Of a DNA stretch of 64,000 nucleotides, positions 44,403 through 57,520 are shown one piece after another. The notes beneath the pieces were generated by a model that was not told the origin of the DNA, searched no databases, and saw nothing but the letters and a program-made list of their open reading frames with translations. The translations under genes and the position numbers were made by a program. Location of the stretch: positions 5,136,070 through 5,200,069 of the forward strand of contig OX421967.1 of the NCBI GenBank assembly GCA_949128115.1, written 5' to 3'. Positions within the stretch are counted from its first letter, which is position 1. Each line of letters starts with the position of its first letter. This stretch comes from Anaspis maculata. Its lineage: Eukaryota > Arthropoda > Insecta > Coleoptera > Scraptiidae.

Positions 44403-45530
44403 GTGAGTGAGGATTATCTTAGTTCGCAAAATTGAAACTATGAAGTCTCGGATGATACCAGAGTCCCTAAATACGGACCTTTATAACATAATTTCCTCCG
44501 AGGCTTCAAGCTATCATGTTATTTGTACTGATTAATTACTAAGTTACATAACTATAGTTTATTTTATGAAATCCGCAATCTAAAATACAATGTAACCCCT
44601 CCTCATTTTTAATTTTCTTTGTAATATGTATTTTTCAACGTTCACCCATTTTTGTTTTGTTTTATGAAAATTTATCTGTTCCTTTGATGTCTTGTAATCT
44701 ACGTACGTATGATAATTATTCAAATTTCATTGAATTTTAATTGTATGGTTCTTTTTTTTTTAATTACATATTATTGTAATTAATTTCGATTCTTTTCATT
44801 TATTCCCAATATTACAAGTATATTATTAAATAATGAAACGTAACGGTTAATGTTACCGACCAGATATGTGATAGCAATCTTTCCGTAAGGTAGGTAAAAC
44901 CATCTAATATGGTATCTCTTATTACTATAATGCGGTATTCCTTACAACTACGAAAACATTCTGTTGACGACAGGGAATGTTGAAATTTACTTTGCTGTAG
45001 TGGTAAAATCCCCTATACTGTAGTGGTAAAATCTACTACTCCATTCACTGCGAATATATACGAGAAGTAGTGTATTACGGAACTATATCACATTTACTAT
45101 TTTGTAGTAGTATTATTACCACCATGTATAAGTTGGCGCCTATTTAACTGCTACAGCAAGTAGGACCAACGCTTTATCGCGTATTGCTTCCGCTTCTTTT
45201 TTCTCGGTGTACGGCGTCGTTTCTGCCGGTTCGATGTAAACAATGCAAATGTCAAATGTGGCGTTTAGAGTTGGCCGCGTTGGCGTAAAGTTGCCGCCAA
45301 GTGGAATGGTTATAAATCGGCGGCCAACTTCAGACCTATTTCTTATGGGGAACAGAGACGTTCAGACAAGGATGAACAATTTTAAGCCACACCCCTGGCC
45401 AATTAAAGGCCTTCAATTATTAGCCGCGAAATTCGAGGAAGGCGATACTGTCACAATGAATTAGAATAGTCACTGTCACTTATGACTGCAACCTGTGTCG
45501 TGTCGCTACACTGATCGAATAATTCGAAAA

Positions 45531-45880
45531 ATGCTCGTATATTGTGTGAAAAGTTGTCCGCACTAGTCCAAGGGAATATTTCCCTCAAATGTTTCGTTCT
45601 ACGGTTTTCCTGCCGACGAAAATAAGCGAAATAAATGGATGGCCGCCACTGGAAGACACCGGCACCAGGAAGAATTTGAAGGCGAACGAAACAATTTCAG
45701 CTGTTTTACAAGTTGCACAAAGCCAAAAGCGGGGTCACCCAAATTACCGTTCAAAGTGCTGGGAATGCTATCTCACCTTCCTATTTGGCGATTACCCACT
45801 ACAACTTCACAACAAAACCTCAATATTTTGCTTCAGTTTTGGTGTGCTCACGGCACTTCAGAGTGGAAGATTTCTATTCA
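45531..45880 (+). pseudogene. THAP-type zinc-finger remnant
   Basis: The frame reads MLVYCVKSCPH, a stop, then VSFYGFPADENKRNKWMAA, and in another frame LVCSRHFRVEDFYSS. These are the C..C start, the F.FP...R..KW core and the C-x2-H-F end of a THAP domain. The in-frame TAG and the frame change (or an unrecognised intron) make a working gene unlikely. THAP domains occur in P-element transposases and host proteins. Confidence 0.5.
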
Positions 45881-46999
45881 TCCAGTGATAGGTACAAAGA
45901 TGACGCTGAAAACAAATGCTGTTCCGGACATTTTCTTGAGAAGCTTGTTTCTTTTTCTGGCTCCTGTAGCACTCCGCTTCTACCTCCAGGTTATTCACAA
46001 GTACGTCTTCAAAATATCCTTTCACACTATACTTCATCCCCTTATCACGCTGGTTCCCCTTCATTTGATGCTTACACTACACTTTTGTAAAGAAGTAAAG
46101 CGTTGTCGAGTCTGTAGGTTGCAGGTTGCAGCGTGGCAAGACTTTTGGTTCTGTTCTACTGACAACTGATGACAAATTGTAACATATCGTTGTCGGGGGT
46201 AATGACAAGGAGAAAGTCAGTGGCACTGACAGAGTTGCTACGGGAGATTGTGAGGCAAATCTAGCCAATGAGCAGCGATAGGAGGCAAAAGGGGCGTGAA
46301 AAAGAAATAGGTCCATTACAAGTGTTAGCGGCAAAATTTCAAATTATTGTCAAAAGGACATGTTAGAGTGCGCTGTATAACGGAAAGGAGAGGGGTCGCA
46401 TCCGGCATGTAGAGCAGTGCATCTAAGGAGCAGTGCTTGCTTGGAGGTTGAGAAGTAAAGACGTAAACCGAGTTGTCGAGTTTTATTTATTCCAGTACCG
46501 TTATTTCGACCTCAGGCCCCACACGAGTATCCTACACAAGTTTCACCATAATATAGAGGAAAGCGTCCACAAACAAGCTTTGGTTTTCTTTCGTCTTCGA
46601 CTATAATCAAATCTTTTGAAAATTCGTTTTAAAAATGGACCAGACACGATTCGTTGATGATCGACCTTTCTCGTGCAAGCCAGACCTTTCGCGTTAATCG
46701 CGTCATAAAAGCAGATCCAGAGGTGACCCGATACAATTCGTGGGATTTTTAATAATTAGGAGCTGAATAGGTGATTATTCGTTTTCTATTAGCGTTCACC
46801 ATTTTGTTTCCAATTTCCAGCAAAACGACTTGGGAATTTCTTTACATGTTCGTCTCTTTCGACTATAGATTTTCAACAGTCAGATTTGAAATTTTGACTT
46901 TTCGGGGGGCGGAATAGAGTGAAATTTTTTGACAGCTGACAGGAGCACCATTTTGTTTGTACTTAATAACCAATCGACGTGCAATTTCGAATACACATA

Positions 47000-47913
47000 C
47001 CGTCCGTTTTTTTTTCTAGGCCCCAGCGCGTAGCGCCTTTAGTTTGGGTTCCACACCCAACATATTATATATTTTTGAAATCAGAAGAACAAAATCTTTC
47101 GATTGATGGTATGTCAAATTATTTTTGACAGATGTCATTTTTTGACAATTGACAGAATTGTACTTGTGAGACCTCATTTTAAAGCCCATTAAATTCTGAG
47201 GAGAACTGTGTCTTCATTTTTGAAATAGGATGTTTTTCAAAGCCTCTAGAGGTCTTCAAATAAGAAAAATTGTTGAAATTCAGAAATACTCAATAAGTAC
47301 GTATGTATAGGCAAAACAGGTATTTTTAATAATAACGAATGACAATAATCAATAAATAATCACAATGAAACGGAAAATGTCCTGAAGAAGTTACTCGAAA
47401 TGACCGTCTCCTTGTTCCTTGAATGAGACATTTAACGACCGGTGAATTGCAACTGCCAGCCCAACGCGATAGTATCCGAGGTGGCCAGGTAGGGCCCCTC
47501 AATTTTTTTTATGAGCCTATTTGAAAGATGAGGTGTTTATAGAGTCTCCCGCTAATTTGGACGATTTAAAATCAGAATATTATTATCAGTTGATATTAAA
47601 AATACCTTTTAATTATTGAGTACGTATTTCTGAATTCTAACAATTTTTCCTATTCAAAGACCTCCAGAAGCTGTAAAAGATATCCTATTCTAGAAATGAA
47701 AACACAATTCTCCTAAGAATTCTATGGGCTTTGAAATGGTGTGTCACAAGTACTATTCCGTCAATTGTCAAAAAATGACATCTGTCAAAAATAATTTGAC
47801 ATATCATCAATCGAAAGATTTTGTTCTTCTGATTTCAAAAATATATAATATGTTGGGTGTAAAACCCATAATAAAGGCGCTATAAGCTGGGGCCTAGAAA
47901 AAAAAACCGACGG
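47000..47913. mobile_element. 914-bp TA-flanked long-TIR MITE
   Basis: The sister flank at 39300 reads cacatatatctatc without it; here TA is duplicated at 46998-46999 and 47914-47915. The ends ccgtccgtttttttttctag and the complement of ccgtcggtttttttttctag extend into inverted arms of about 360 bp each, leaving a short centre. No coding capacity. TA duplication points to Tc1/mariner-type movement. Confidence 0.85.
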
Positions 47914-48179
47914 TATATCTATCTACTTGTGACCGAAACTCATTTCCATTAGTTGAATTTGACATTCTGACGTTTCCGAGGCCGAAATTAATTGATTTGT
48001 TTTTGACATATGCACATATAAGACGGCCGCCATCTACCTACTTTTGCATTTTTTTGATGTATCGACATTTCTCCCTTTTTAATGAATATCAAACAGTCGA
48101 ATTTGACATTTTGACAGTTTCAAGGCCGCCTCTTCAAGAATTTATTGTCGATTCGTCTCACGGAACAAAAAGTTTGAAC

Positions 48180-48517
48180 GGCGGAAAAATAATACTTAAA
48201 TTCAACAAAGAAAAAAGATATTTTCAAATGGGCTTGAATGAACGAATTTGAATTTGATCAAAGCGAGCGAGAGAGCACTGTATTGACAGAACAAAGGATC
48301 TGACACGAAGGATCAATTTTTCATGAAGAGTAGGTACCTACCTACGAAGGTACCTAGGTACACACAAAAAATATCTCTTCCTTTCTCCCCGGTTATCAAC
48401 TTGAATTATGGACAATGTTTAAATGACGCGCCTTGATTTCAGTTCCAGGGGAAACATTCACTTATCAAGAGGGCGCGACGACTTACGTTGTATAACAGTT
48501 CTCTGTTCTATGGTGTT
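48180..48517 (+). promoter_or_regulatory. Distal half of the ZF7 promoter region
   Basis: It matches 39560-39906 before ZF6 up to tctatggtgtt, and then stops at the giant element. The rest of the promoter resumes at 61090, 12.6 kb further on. Confidence 0.6.
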
Positions 48518-48724
48518 GAAAAAAATAATTTGCTGACCGTGAAGCATTTTGCTGACCAAAAAAAAAAATCCTCACAGAGATCTCAAATTTTGCACGGGGG
48601 CTCATTTTCATCGGTAGCATCTGCTACCACCCTAAACTTATTGATTCAACCCCTCCTTAGGGGTGCACTAGCTTCCCTTAGCTACCCTTTGCGGCTTGAA
48701 AAGTGACTTTATTTCTACATTATT

Positions 48725-51700
48725 GGCCGCAGCGGGTTGAAACTCGGTATCCGGGATTGTCTTAGCCGGTAGCACCTGCTACCACCCAGAGCGTTTTTCT
48801 ATCTGGCACCAAAAAGGCACTTTACTCTTGGCGAAAACTCGAAAAAGTGGCTTTATCTCTATATTATTGGCCGCAGCGGGTTGAAACTCGGTATCCGGGA
48901 TTACCTTAGCCGGTAGCACCTGCTACCACCCGGAGCGTTTTTCTATCTGGCACCAAAAAGGCACTTTACTCTTGGCGAAAACTCGAAAAAGTGGCTTTAT
49001 CTCTATATTATTGGCCGCAGCGGGTTGAAACTTGGTATCCGGGATTGTCTTAGCCGGTAGCACCTGCTACCACCCAGAGCGTTTTTCTATCTGGCACCAA
49101 AAAGGCACTTTACTCTTAGCGAAAACTCGAAAAAGTGGCTTTATCTCTATATTATTGGCCGCAGCGGGTTGAAACTCGGTATCCGAGATTACCTTAGCCG
49201 GTAGCACCTGCTACCACCCGGAGCGTTTTTCTATCTGGCACCAAAAAGGCACTTTACTCTTGGCGAAAACTCGAAAAAGTGGCTTTATCTCTATATTATT
49301 GGCCGCAGCGGGTTGAAACTTGGTATCCGGGATTGTCTTAGCCGGTAGCACCTGCTACCACCCAGAGCGTTTTTCTATCTGGCACCAAAAAGGCACTTTA
49401 CTCTTGGCGAAAACTCGAAAAAGTAGCTTTATCTCTATATTATTGGCCGCAGCGGGTTGAAACTTGGTATCCGGGATTGTCTTAGCCGGTAGCACCTGCT
49501 ACCACCCAGAGCGTTTCTCTATCTGGCACCAAAAAGGCACTTTACACTTAGCGAAAACTCGAAAAAGTGGCTTTATCTCTATATTATTGGCCGCAGCGGG
49601 TTGAAACTTGGTATCCGGGATTGTCTTAGCCGGTAGCACCTGCTACCACCCAGAGCGTTTCTCTATCTGGCACCAAAAAGGCACTTTACACTTAGCGAAA
49701 ACTCGAAAAAGTGGCTTTATCTCTATATTATTGGCCGCAGCGGGTTGAAACTTGGTATCCGGGATTGTCTTAGCCGGTAGCACCTGCTACCACCCAGAGC
49801 GTTTCTCTATCTGGCACCAAAAAGGCACTTTACACTTAGCGAAAACTCGAAAAAGTGGCTTTATCTCTATATTATTGGCCGCAGCGGGTTGAAACTTGGT
49901 ATCCGGGATTGTCTTAGCCGGTAGCACCTGCTACCACCCAGAGCGTTTTTCTATCTGGCACCAAAAAGGCACTTTACTCTTGGCGAAAACTCGAAAAAGT
50001 GGCTTTATCTCTATATTATTGGCCGCAGCGGGTTGAAACTCGGTATCCGGGATAACCTTAGCCGGTAGCACCTGCTACCACCCAGAGCGTTTTTCTATCT
50101 GGCACCAAAAAGGCACTTTACTCTTGGCGAAAACTCGAAAAAGAGGCTTTATCTCTATATTATTGGCCGCAGCGGGTTGAAACTCGGTATTCGGGATAAC
50201 CTTAGCCGGTAGCACCTGCTACCACCCAGAGCGTTTTTCTATCTGGCACCAAAAAGGCACTTTACTCTTGGCGAAAACTCGAAAAAGTGGCTTTATCTCT
50301 ATATTATTGGCCGTAGCGGGTTGAAACTCGGTATCCGGGATTACCTTAGCCGGTAGCACCTGCTACCACGCGGAGCGTTTTTCTATCTGGCACCAAAAAG
50401 GCACTTTACTCTTGGCGAAAACTCGAAAAAGTGGCTTTATCTCTATATTATTGGCCGCAGCGGGTTGAAACTTGGTATCCGGGATTGTCTTAGCCGGTAG
50501 CACCTGCTACCACCCAGAGCGTTTCTCTATCTGGCACCAAAAAGGCACTTTACACTTAGCGAAAACTCGAAAAAGTGGCTTTATCTCTATATTATTGGCC
50601 GCAGCGGGTTGAAACTCGGTATCCGGGATTATCTTAGCCGGTAGCACCTGCTACCACCCAGAGCGTTTTTCTATCTGGCACCAAAAAGGCACTTTACTCT
50701 TGGCGAAAACTCGAAAAAGTGGCTTTATCTCTATATTATTGGCCGCAGCGGGTTGAAACTCGGTATCCGGGATAACCTTAGCCGGTAGCACCTGCTACCA
50801 CCCAGAGCGTTTTTCTATCTGGCACCAAAAAGGCACTTTACTCTTGGCGAAAACTCGAAAAAGAGGCTTTATCTCTATATTATTGGCCGCAGCGGGTTGA
50901 AACTCGGTATTCGGGATAACCTTAGCCGGTAGCACCTGCTACCACCCAGAGCGTTTTTCTATCTGGCACCAAAAAGGCACTTTACTCTTGGCGAAAACTC
51001 GAAAAAGTGGCTTTATCTCTATATTATTGGCCGTAGCGGGTTGAAACTCGGTATCCGGGATTACCTTACCCGGTAGCACCTGCTACCACGCGGAGCGTTT
51101 TTCTATCTGGCACCAAAAAGGCACTTTACTCTTGGCGAAAACTCGAAAAAGTGGCTTTATCTCTATATTATTGGCCGCAGCGGGTTGAAACTTGGTATCC
51201 GGGATTGTCTTAGCCGGTAGCACCTGCTACCACCCAGAGCGTTTCTCTATCTGGCACCAAAAAGGCACTTTACACTTAGCGAAAACTCGAAAAAGTGGCT
51301 TTATCTCTATATTATTGGCCGCAGCGGGTTGAAACTTGGTATCCGGGATTGTCTTAGCCGGTAGCACCTGCTACCACCCAGAGCGTTTTTCTATCTGGCA
51401 CCAAAAAGGCACTTTACTCTTGGCGAAAACTCGAAAAAGTGGCTTTATCTCTATATTATTGGCCGCAGCGGGTTGAAACTCGGTATCCGGGATAACCTTA
51501 GCCGGTAGCACCTGCTACCACCCAGAGCGTTTTTCTATCTGGCACCAAAAAGGCACTTTACTCTTGGCGAAAACTCGAAAAAGTGGCTTTATCTCTATAT
51601 TATTGGCCGTAGCGGGTTGAAACTCGGTATCCGGGATTACCTTAGCCGGTAGCACCTGCTACCACGCGGAGCGTTTTTCTATCTGGCACCAAAAAGGCAC

Positions 51701-54700
51701 TTTACTCTTGGCGAAAACTCGAAAAAGTGGCTTTATCTCTATATTATTGGCCGCAGCGGGTTGAAACTTGGTATCCGGGATTGTCTTAGCCGGTAGCACC
51801 TGCTACCACCCAGAGCGTTTCTCTATCTGGCACCAAAAAGGCACTTTACACTTAGCGAAAACTCGAAAAAGTGGCTTTATCTCTATATTATTGGCCGCAG
51901 CGGGTTGAAACTCGGTATCCGGGATTATCTTAGCCGGTAGCACCTGCTACCACCCAGAGCGTTTTTCTATCTGGCACCAAAAAGGCACTTTACTCTTGGC
52001 GAAAACTCGAAAAAGTGGCTTTATCTCTATATTATTGGCCGCAGCGGGTTGAAACTCGGTATCCGGGATAACCTTAGCCGGTAGCACCTGCTACCACCCA
52101 GAGCGTTTTTCTATCTGGCACCAAAAAGGCACTTTACTCTTGGCGAAAACTCGAAAAAGAGGCTTTATCTCTATATTATTGGCCGCAGCGGGTTGAAACT
52201 CGGTATTCGGGATAACCTTAGCCGGTAGCACCTGCTACCACCCAGAGCGTTTTTCTATCTGGCACCAAAAAGGCACTTTACTCTTGGCGAAAACTCGAAA
52301 AAGTGGCTTTATCTCTATATTATTGGCCGCAGCGGGTTGAAACTCGGTATCCGGGATAACCTTAGCCGGTAGCACCTGCTACCACCCAGAGCGTTTTTCT
52401 ATCTGGCACCAAAAAGGCACTTTACTCTTGGCGAAAACTCGAAAAAGAGGCTTTATCTCTATATTATTGGCCGCAGCGGGTTGAAACTCGGTATCCGGGA
52501 TAACCTTAGCCGGTAGCACCTGCTACCACCCAGAGCGTTTTTCTATCTGGCACCAAAAAGGCACTTTACTCTTGGCGAAAACTCGAAAAAGAGGCTTTAT
52601 CTCTATATTATTGGCCGCAGCGGGTTGAAACTCGGTATTCGGGATAACCTTAGCCGGTAGCACCTGCTACCACCCAGAGCGTTTTTCTATCTGGCACCAA
52701 AAAGGCACTTTACTCTTGGCGAAAACTCGAAAAAGTGGCTTTATCTCTATATTATTGGCCGTAGCGGGTTGAAACTCGGTATCCGGGATTACCTTACCCG
52801 GTAGCACCTGCTACCACGCGGAGCGTTTTTCTATCTGGCACCAAAAAGGCACTTTACTCTTGGCGAAAACTCGAAAAAGTGGCTTTATCTCTATATTATT
52901 GGCCGCAGCGGGTTGAAACTTGGTATCCGGGATTGTCTTAGCCGGTAGCACCTGCTACCACCCAGAGCGTTTTTCTATCTGGCACCAAAAAGGCACTTTA
53001 CTCTTGGCGAAAACTCGAAAAAGTGGCTTTATCTCTATATTATTGGAAGCAGCGGGTTGAAACTTGGTATCCGGGATTGTCTTAGCCGGTAGCACCTGCT
53101 ACCACCCAGAGCGTTTTTCTATCTGGCACCAAAAAGGCACTTTACTCTTGGCGAAAACTCGAAAAAGTGGCTTTATCTCTATATTATTGGCCGCAGCGGG
53201 TTGAAACTTGGTATCCGGGATTGTCTTAGCCGGTAGCACCTGCTACCACCCAGAGCGTTTTTCTATCTGGCACCAAAAAGGCACTTTACTCTTGGCGAAA
53301 ACTCGAAAAAGTGGCTTTATCTCTACATTATTGGCCGCAGCGGGTTGAAACTCGGTATCCGGGATTACCTTAGCCGGTAGCACCTGCTACCACCCGGAGC
53401 GTTTTTCTATCTGGCACCAAAAAGGCACTTTACTCTTAGCGAAAACTCGAAAAAGTGGCTTTATCTCTATATTATTGGCCACAGCGGGTTGAAACTTGGT
53501 ATCCGAGATTGTCTTAGCCGGTAGCACCTGCTACCACCCAGAGCGTTTTTCTATCTGGCACCAAAATGGCACTTTACTCCTAGCGAAAACTCGAAAAAGT
53601 GGCTTTATCTCTATATTATTGGCCGCAGCGGGTTGAAACTTGGTATCCGGGATTGTCTTAGCCGGTAGCACCTGCTACCACCCAGAGCGTTTTTCTATCT
53701 GGCACCAAAAAGGCACTTTACTCTTGGCGAAAACTCGAAAAAGTGGCTTTATCTCTATATTATTGGCCGCAGCGGGTTGAAACTTGGTATCCGGGATTGT
53801 CTTAGCCGGTAGCACCTGCTACCACCCAGAGCGTTTTTCTATCTGGCACCAAAAAGGCACTTTACTCTTGGCGAAAACTCGAAAAAGTGGCTTTATCTCT
53901 ATATTATTGGCCGCAGCGGGTTGAAACTTGGTATCCGGGATTGTCTTAGCCGGTAGCACCTGCTACCACCCAGAGCGTTTTTCTATCTGGCACCAAAAAG
54001 GCACTTTACTCTTGGCGAAAACTCGAAAAAGTGGCTTTATCTCTATATTATTGGCCGCAGCGGGTTGAAACTTGGTATCCGGGATTGTCTTAGCCGGTAG
54101 CACCTGCTACCACCCAGAGCGTTTTTCTATCTGGCACCAAAAAGGCACTTTACTCTTGGCGAAAACTCGAAAAAGTGGCTTTATCTCTACATTATTGGCC
54201 GCAGCGGGTTGAAACTCGGTATCCGGGATTACCTTAGCCGGTAGCACCTGCTACCACCCGGAGCGTTTTTCTATCTGGCACCAAAAAGGCACTTTACTCT
54301 TAGCGAAAACTCGAAAAAGTGGCTTTATCTCTATATTATTGGCCACAGCGGGTTGAAACTTGGTATCCGAGATTGTCTTAGCCGGTAGCACCTGCTACCA
54401 CCCAGAGCGTTTTTCTATCTGGCACCAAAATGGCACTTTACTCCTAGCGAAAACTCGAAAAAGTGGCTTTATCTCTATATTATTGGCCGCAGCGGGTTGA
54501 AACTTGGTATCCGGGATTGTCTTAGCCGGTAGCACCTGCTACCACCCAGAGCGTTTTTCTATCTGGCACCAAAAAGGCACTTTACTCTTGGCGAAAACTC
54601 GAAAAAGTGGCTTTATCTCTATATTATTGGCCGCAGCGGGTTGAAACTTGGTATCCGGGATTGTCTTAGCCGGTAGCACCTGCTACCACCCAGAGCGTTT

Positions 54701-55800
54701 TTCTATCTGGCACCAAAAAGGCACTTTACTCCTAGCGAAAACTCGAAAAAGTGGCTTTATCTCTATATTATTGGCCGCAGCGGGTTGAAACTTGGTATCC
54801 GGGATTGTCTTAGCCGGTAGCACCTGCTACCACCCGGAGCGTTTTTCTATCTGGCACCAAAAAGGCACTTTACTCTTGGCGAAAACTCGAAAAAGTGGCT
54901 TTATCTCTATATTATTGGCCGCAGCGGGTTGAAACTTGGTATCCGGGATTGTCTTAGCCGGTAGCACCTGCTACCACCCAGAGCGTTTTTCTATCTGGCA
55001 CCAAAAAGGCACTTTACACTTAGCGAAAACTCGAAAAAGTGGCTTTATCTCTATATTATTGGCCGCAGCGGGTTGAAACTTGGTATCCGGGATTATCTTA
55101 GCCGGTAGCACCTGCTACCACCCAGAGCGTTTTTCTATCTGGCACCAAAAAGGCACTTTACTCTTGGCGAAAACTCGAAAAAGTGGCTTGATCTCTATAT
55201 TATTGGCCGCAGCGGGTTGAAACTTGGTATCCGGGATTGTCTTAGCCGGTAGCACCTGCTACCACCCAGAGCGTTTTTCTATCTGGCACCAAAAAGGCAC
55301 TTTACACTTAGCGAAAACTCGAAAAAGTGGCTCTATCTCTATATTATTGGCCGCAGCGGGTTGAAACTTGGTATCCGGGATTATCTTAGCCGGTAGCACC
55401 TGCTACCACCCAGAGCGTTTTTCTATCTGGCACCAAAAAGGCACTTTACTCTTGGCGAAAACTCGAAAAAGTGGCTTGATCTCTATATTATTGGCCGCAG
55501 CGGGTTGAAACTTGGTATCCGGGATTGTCTTAGCCGGTAGCACCTGCTACCACCCAGAGCGTTTTTCTATCTGGCACCAAAAAGGCACTTTACACTTAGC
55601 GAAAACTCGAAAAAGTGGCTTTATCTCTATATTATTGGCCGCAGCGGGTTGAAACTTGGTATCCGGGATTATCTTAGCCGGTAGCACCTGCTACCACCCA
55701 GAGCGTTTTTCTATCTGGCACCAAAAAGGCACTTTACTCTTGGCGAAAACTCGAAAAAGTGGCTTTATTTCTATATTTGCTGCAGCGGATTGAAACTTGG
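48725..55800. repeat. 144-bp satellite array, about 49 units
   Basis: The unit ggccgcagcgggttgaaact...ctcgaaaaagtggctttatc repeats every 144 bp (48869, 49013, 49157 and on). Each unit holds a perfect dyad GGTAGCA-CC-TGCTACC. Variant bases mark higher-order blocks: gtattcggg at 50190 and 50910 (five units apart), ctctacattatt at 53322 and 54186 (six units), cttgatctc at 55186 and 55474 (two units). Units are highly similar, so amplification is recent. The array ends in a diverged partial unit. Confidence 0.95.
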
Positions 55801-56149
55801 TATCCGGGATTATCTTAGGTTTCAGAGAGGTTTCTCCCCAATGCCAATGTCTTTTCAACTTTAATTTTTTTATTTCAATGAAAACGCCAACTGTTTCCAA
55901 TGTTTTATAAAGCAGGTACTTACCTTTTAATGCTAATGTAAATAAAGTGTAATTTTTCTTTCCCTTTATTATCTATGTACCTACCGAATACTTTTGCTAA
56001 AAAACCAAAGTTTTAAAAAGCAATAAAGATTATTTATTCATTTATCCATTCATTTATATTGAACTTTTGCATTTTTTAAGCGATGCGATAGGGATTTTGA
56101 ACCTATGACAACTTGAATGCAATCAGGATACATCTGTCAAACTGGTGCT

Positions 56150-56275
56150 AGGGCAATTCTTCGCGCGGACAATTCTTTGCGGACAATTCTTTGCGCGGAC
56201 AATTCTTTGCGCGGACAATTCTTTGCGCGGACAATTTTTCGCGCGGACAATTCTTCGCCGGACAATCCTTCCCTT
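56150..56275. repeat. 16-bp minisatellite gcgcggacaattcttt
   Basis: About seven tandem units with slight changes, in the centre of the giant element. Open frames across it are low-complexity. Confidence 0.85.
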
Positions 56276-56329
56276 CGCAAGCATTGCGCCCGCCCATGAC
56301 CGGGCTTATTGGGTCTCTGAGAGACACTT

Positions 56330-57520
56330 CAAGACATAAGGGGGCTCAGCAGGACTTCCTACTGAGCCCCCTACATCCTACAATGTAGACACGAGGGAGG
56401 ATAGGGCTCCGATCAAAACATGAAGACAACAGCAGCTTTACTAGAACTCAGAAACAAAGACAGGTTAAAAAGGGGCTCAACAGGGCTACAAATGACACAT
56501 AAAAACATAAGGTGGCCTAATAGGGCTGTGAAAAACCTGAGGAGGCAAAAGGGAGCTTACTCAGATGCCAGATATATCGATAAGTCAGAAGGGGGTCACC
56601 GGGGCTACATACAATGATTGAGGACACAAGGGGACTCAATAGGGCTCCAAACGATACTTGAAGACACAAGGGGGCTCAGCAAGGCTCGAAATGCTCTGAT
56701 GTAGAACAGAAGGGAGGATAGGGCTCTGAAAATCGCAAGAAGGCCTGGCTGGGCTCACTAGGGCTTCAAATGACACTTAGAGATACTAAGTGGGCCCTGT
56801 AGGATTTGAACCAACACCATGAAGACTTACCGGAGGTAACTAGAGCTTTGAAAACTGACACAATGTACAAAAGGGCTCAGCAGGGCTACAAATGAAACAT
56901 GAGAACACAGGGGGCCACATAGGGCTCCGAGAAACCTGAGAAGGGGCACAAGGGAGCTTTCTGAAAATTCCGGAAACTCGAAAAAAACAGAATAGGGTCA
57001 CCAGGGATGCCAACGATAATTGGCGGCAAAAGGGGGCTTATTAGAACTCCAAACTATATTTGAAGATACAAGGTGGCTTAACAGGGCCTGAAATGCTTCA
57101 ATGTAGACACAAGAGAGCGGAGGCCTTTAAACATTGGACGAAGGCCTGGCGGGGATCACTTGGGCCCCAAATGACACTTAAAGACACGAGGGGGCCATGT
57201 CGGCCAACACCTAAAGACTAACAGGGGCTAACTAGAGCTTGAGAACCAACACACTGTAAAAAGGGGTTCAGTAGGGCAACCAATGAAACAAGAAGACACC
57301 TGGGGGCCACATAGGGCTTCGAGAAACCTAAGAAGGTACTAAGGAGCTTTTTAAGACTTCAGAATCTTCGAGAAATCAGAAGAGGGTCACCTGGGCTGCA
57401 AACGATAATTGAAGACACAAGGGGGCGCAATAGGGCTCCAAACGATTTTGAAGACACAAGGGGGCTCAGCAGGGCTTGAATTGCTTTGATGAAGAACACA
57501 AGGGAAGATAGGGCTCGATT
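56330..57520. repeat. Degenerate gggggctcagcagggct repeat
   Basis: Motifs such as gacacaagggggctcagcagggct recur every 50-60 bp with loose spacing. A larger period of about 390 bp is marked by ggaggatagggctc-like text near 56393, 56712, 57113 and 57502 (the first step shorter), with matching text in between (ggggccacatagggct, cgagaaacct). No gene was seen. Confidence 0.75.

Larger units (their letters stand above)
43258..46632. other. 3.4-kb block inserted in the duplicated flank
   Basis: The paralogous flank at 38915-38940 runs without it (aaaaaagtgacctctttgaaaaatggaccag), so the block is either an insertion here or a loss there. It contains an exon-like SAM segment (44276-44402) and THAP-like remnants (45531-45880), and short recurring pieces such as gtagtggtaaaat near 45000. 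No inverted ends or target duplication were evident. Confidence 0.5.

Noticed and set aside
45243..45464. 73-codon frame MQMSNVAFRVGR upstream of the THAP remnant
   Set aside because: No domain recognised and no clear link to the THAP part; too weak to call.
48488..48706. 72-codon frame across the left end of the giant element
   Set aside because: It crosses the insertion boundary and the inverted arm; no support as a gene.
48725..55800. CRISPR-like array
   Set aside because: Uniform 144-bp units with no alternating spacers, in a eukaryotic context: a satellite.
56117..56388. Small proteins over the gcgcggacaattcttt repeat
   Set aside because: Low-complexity tandem-repeat translation in several frames.
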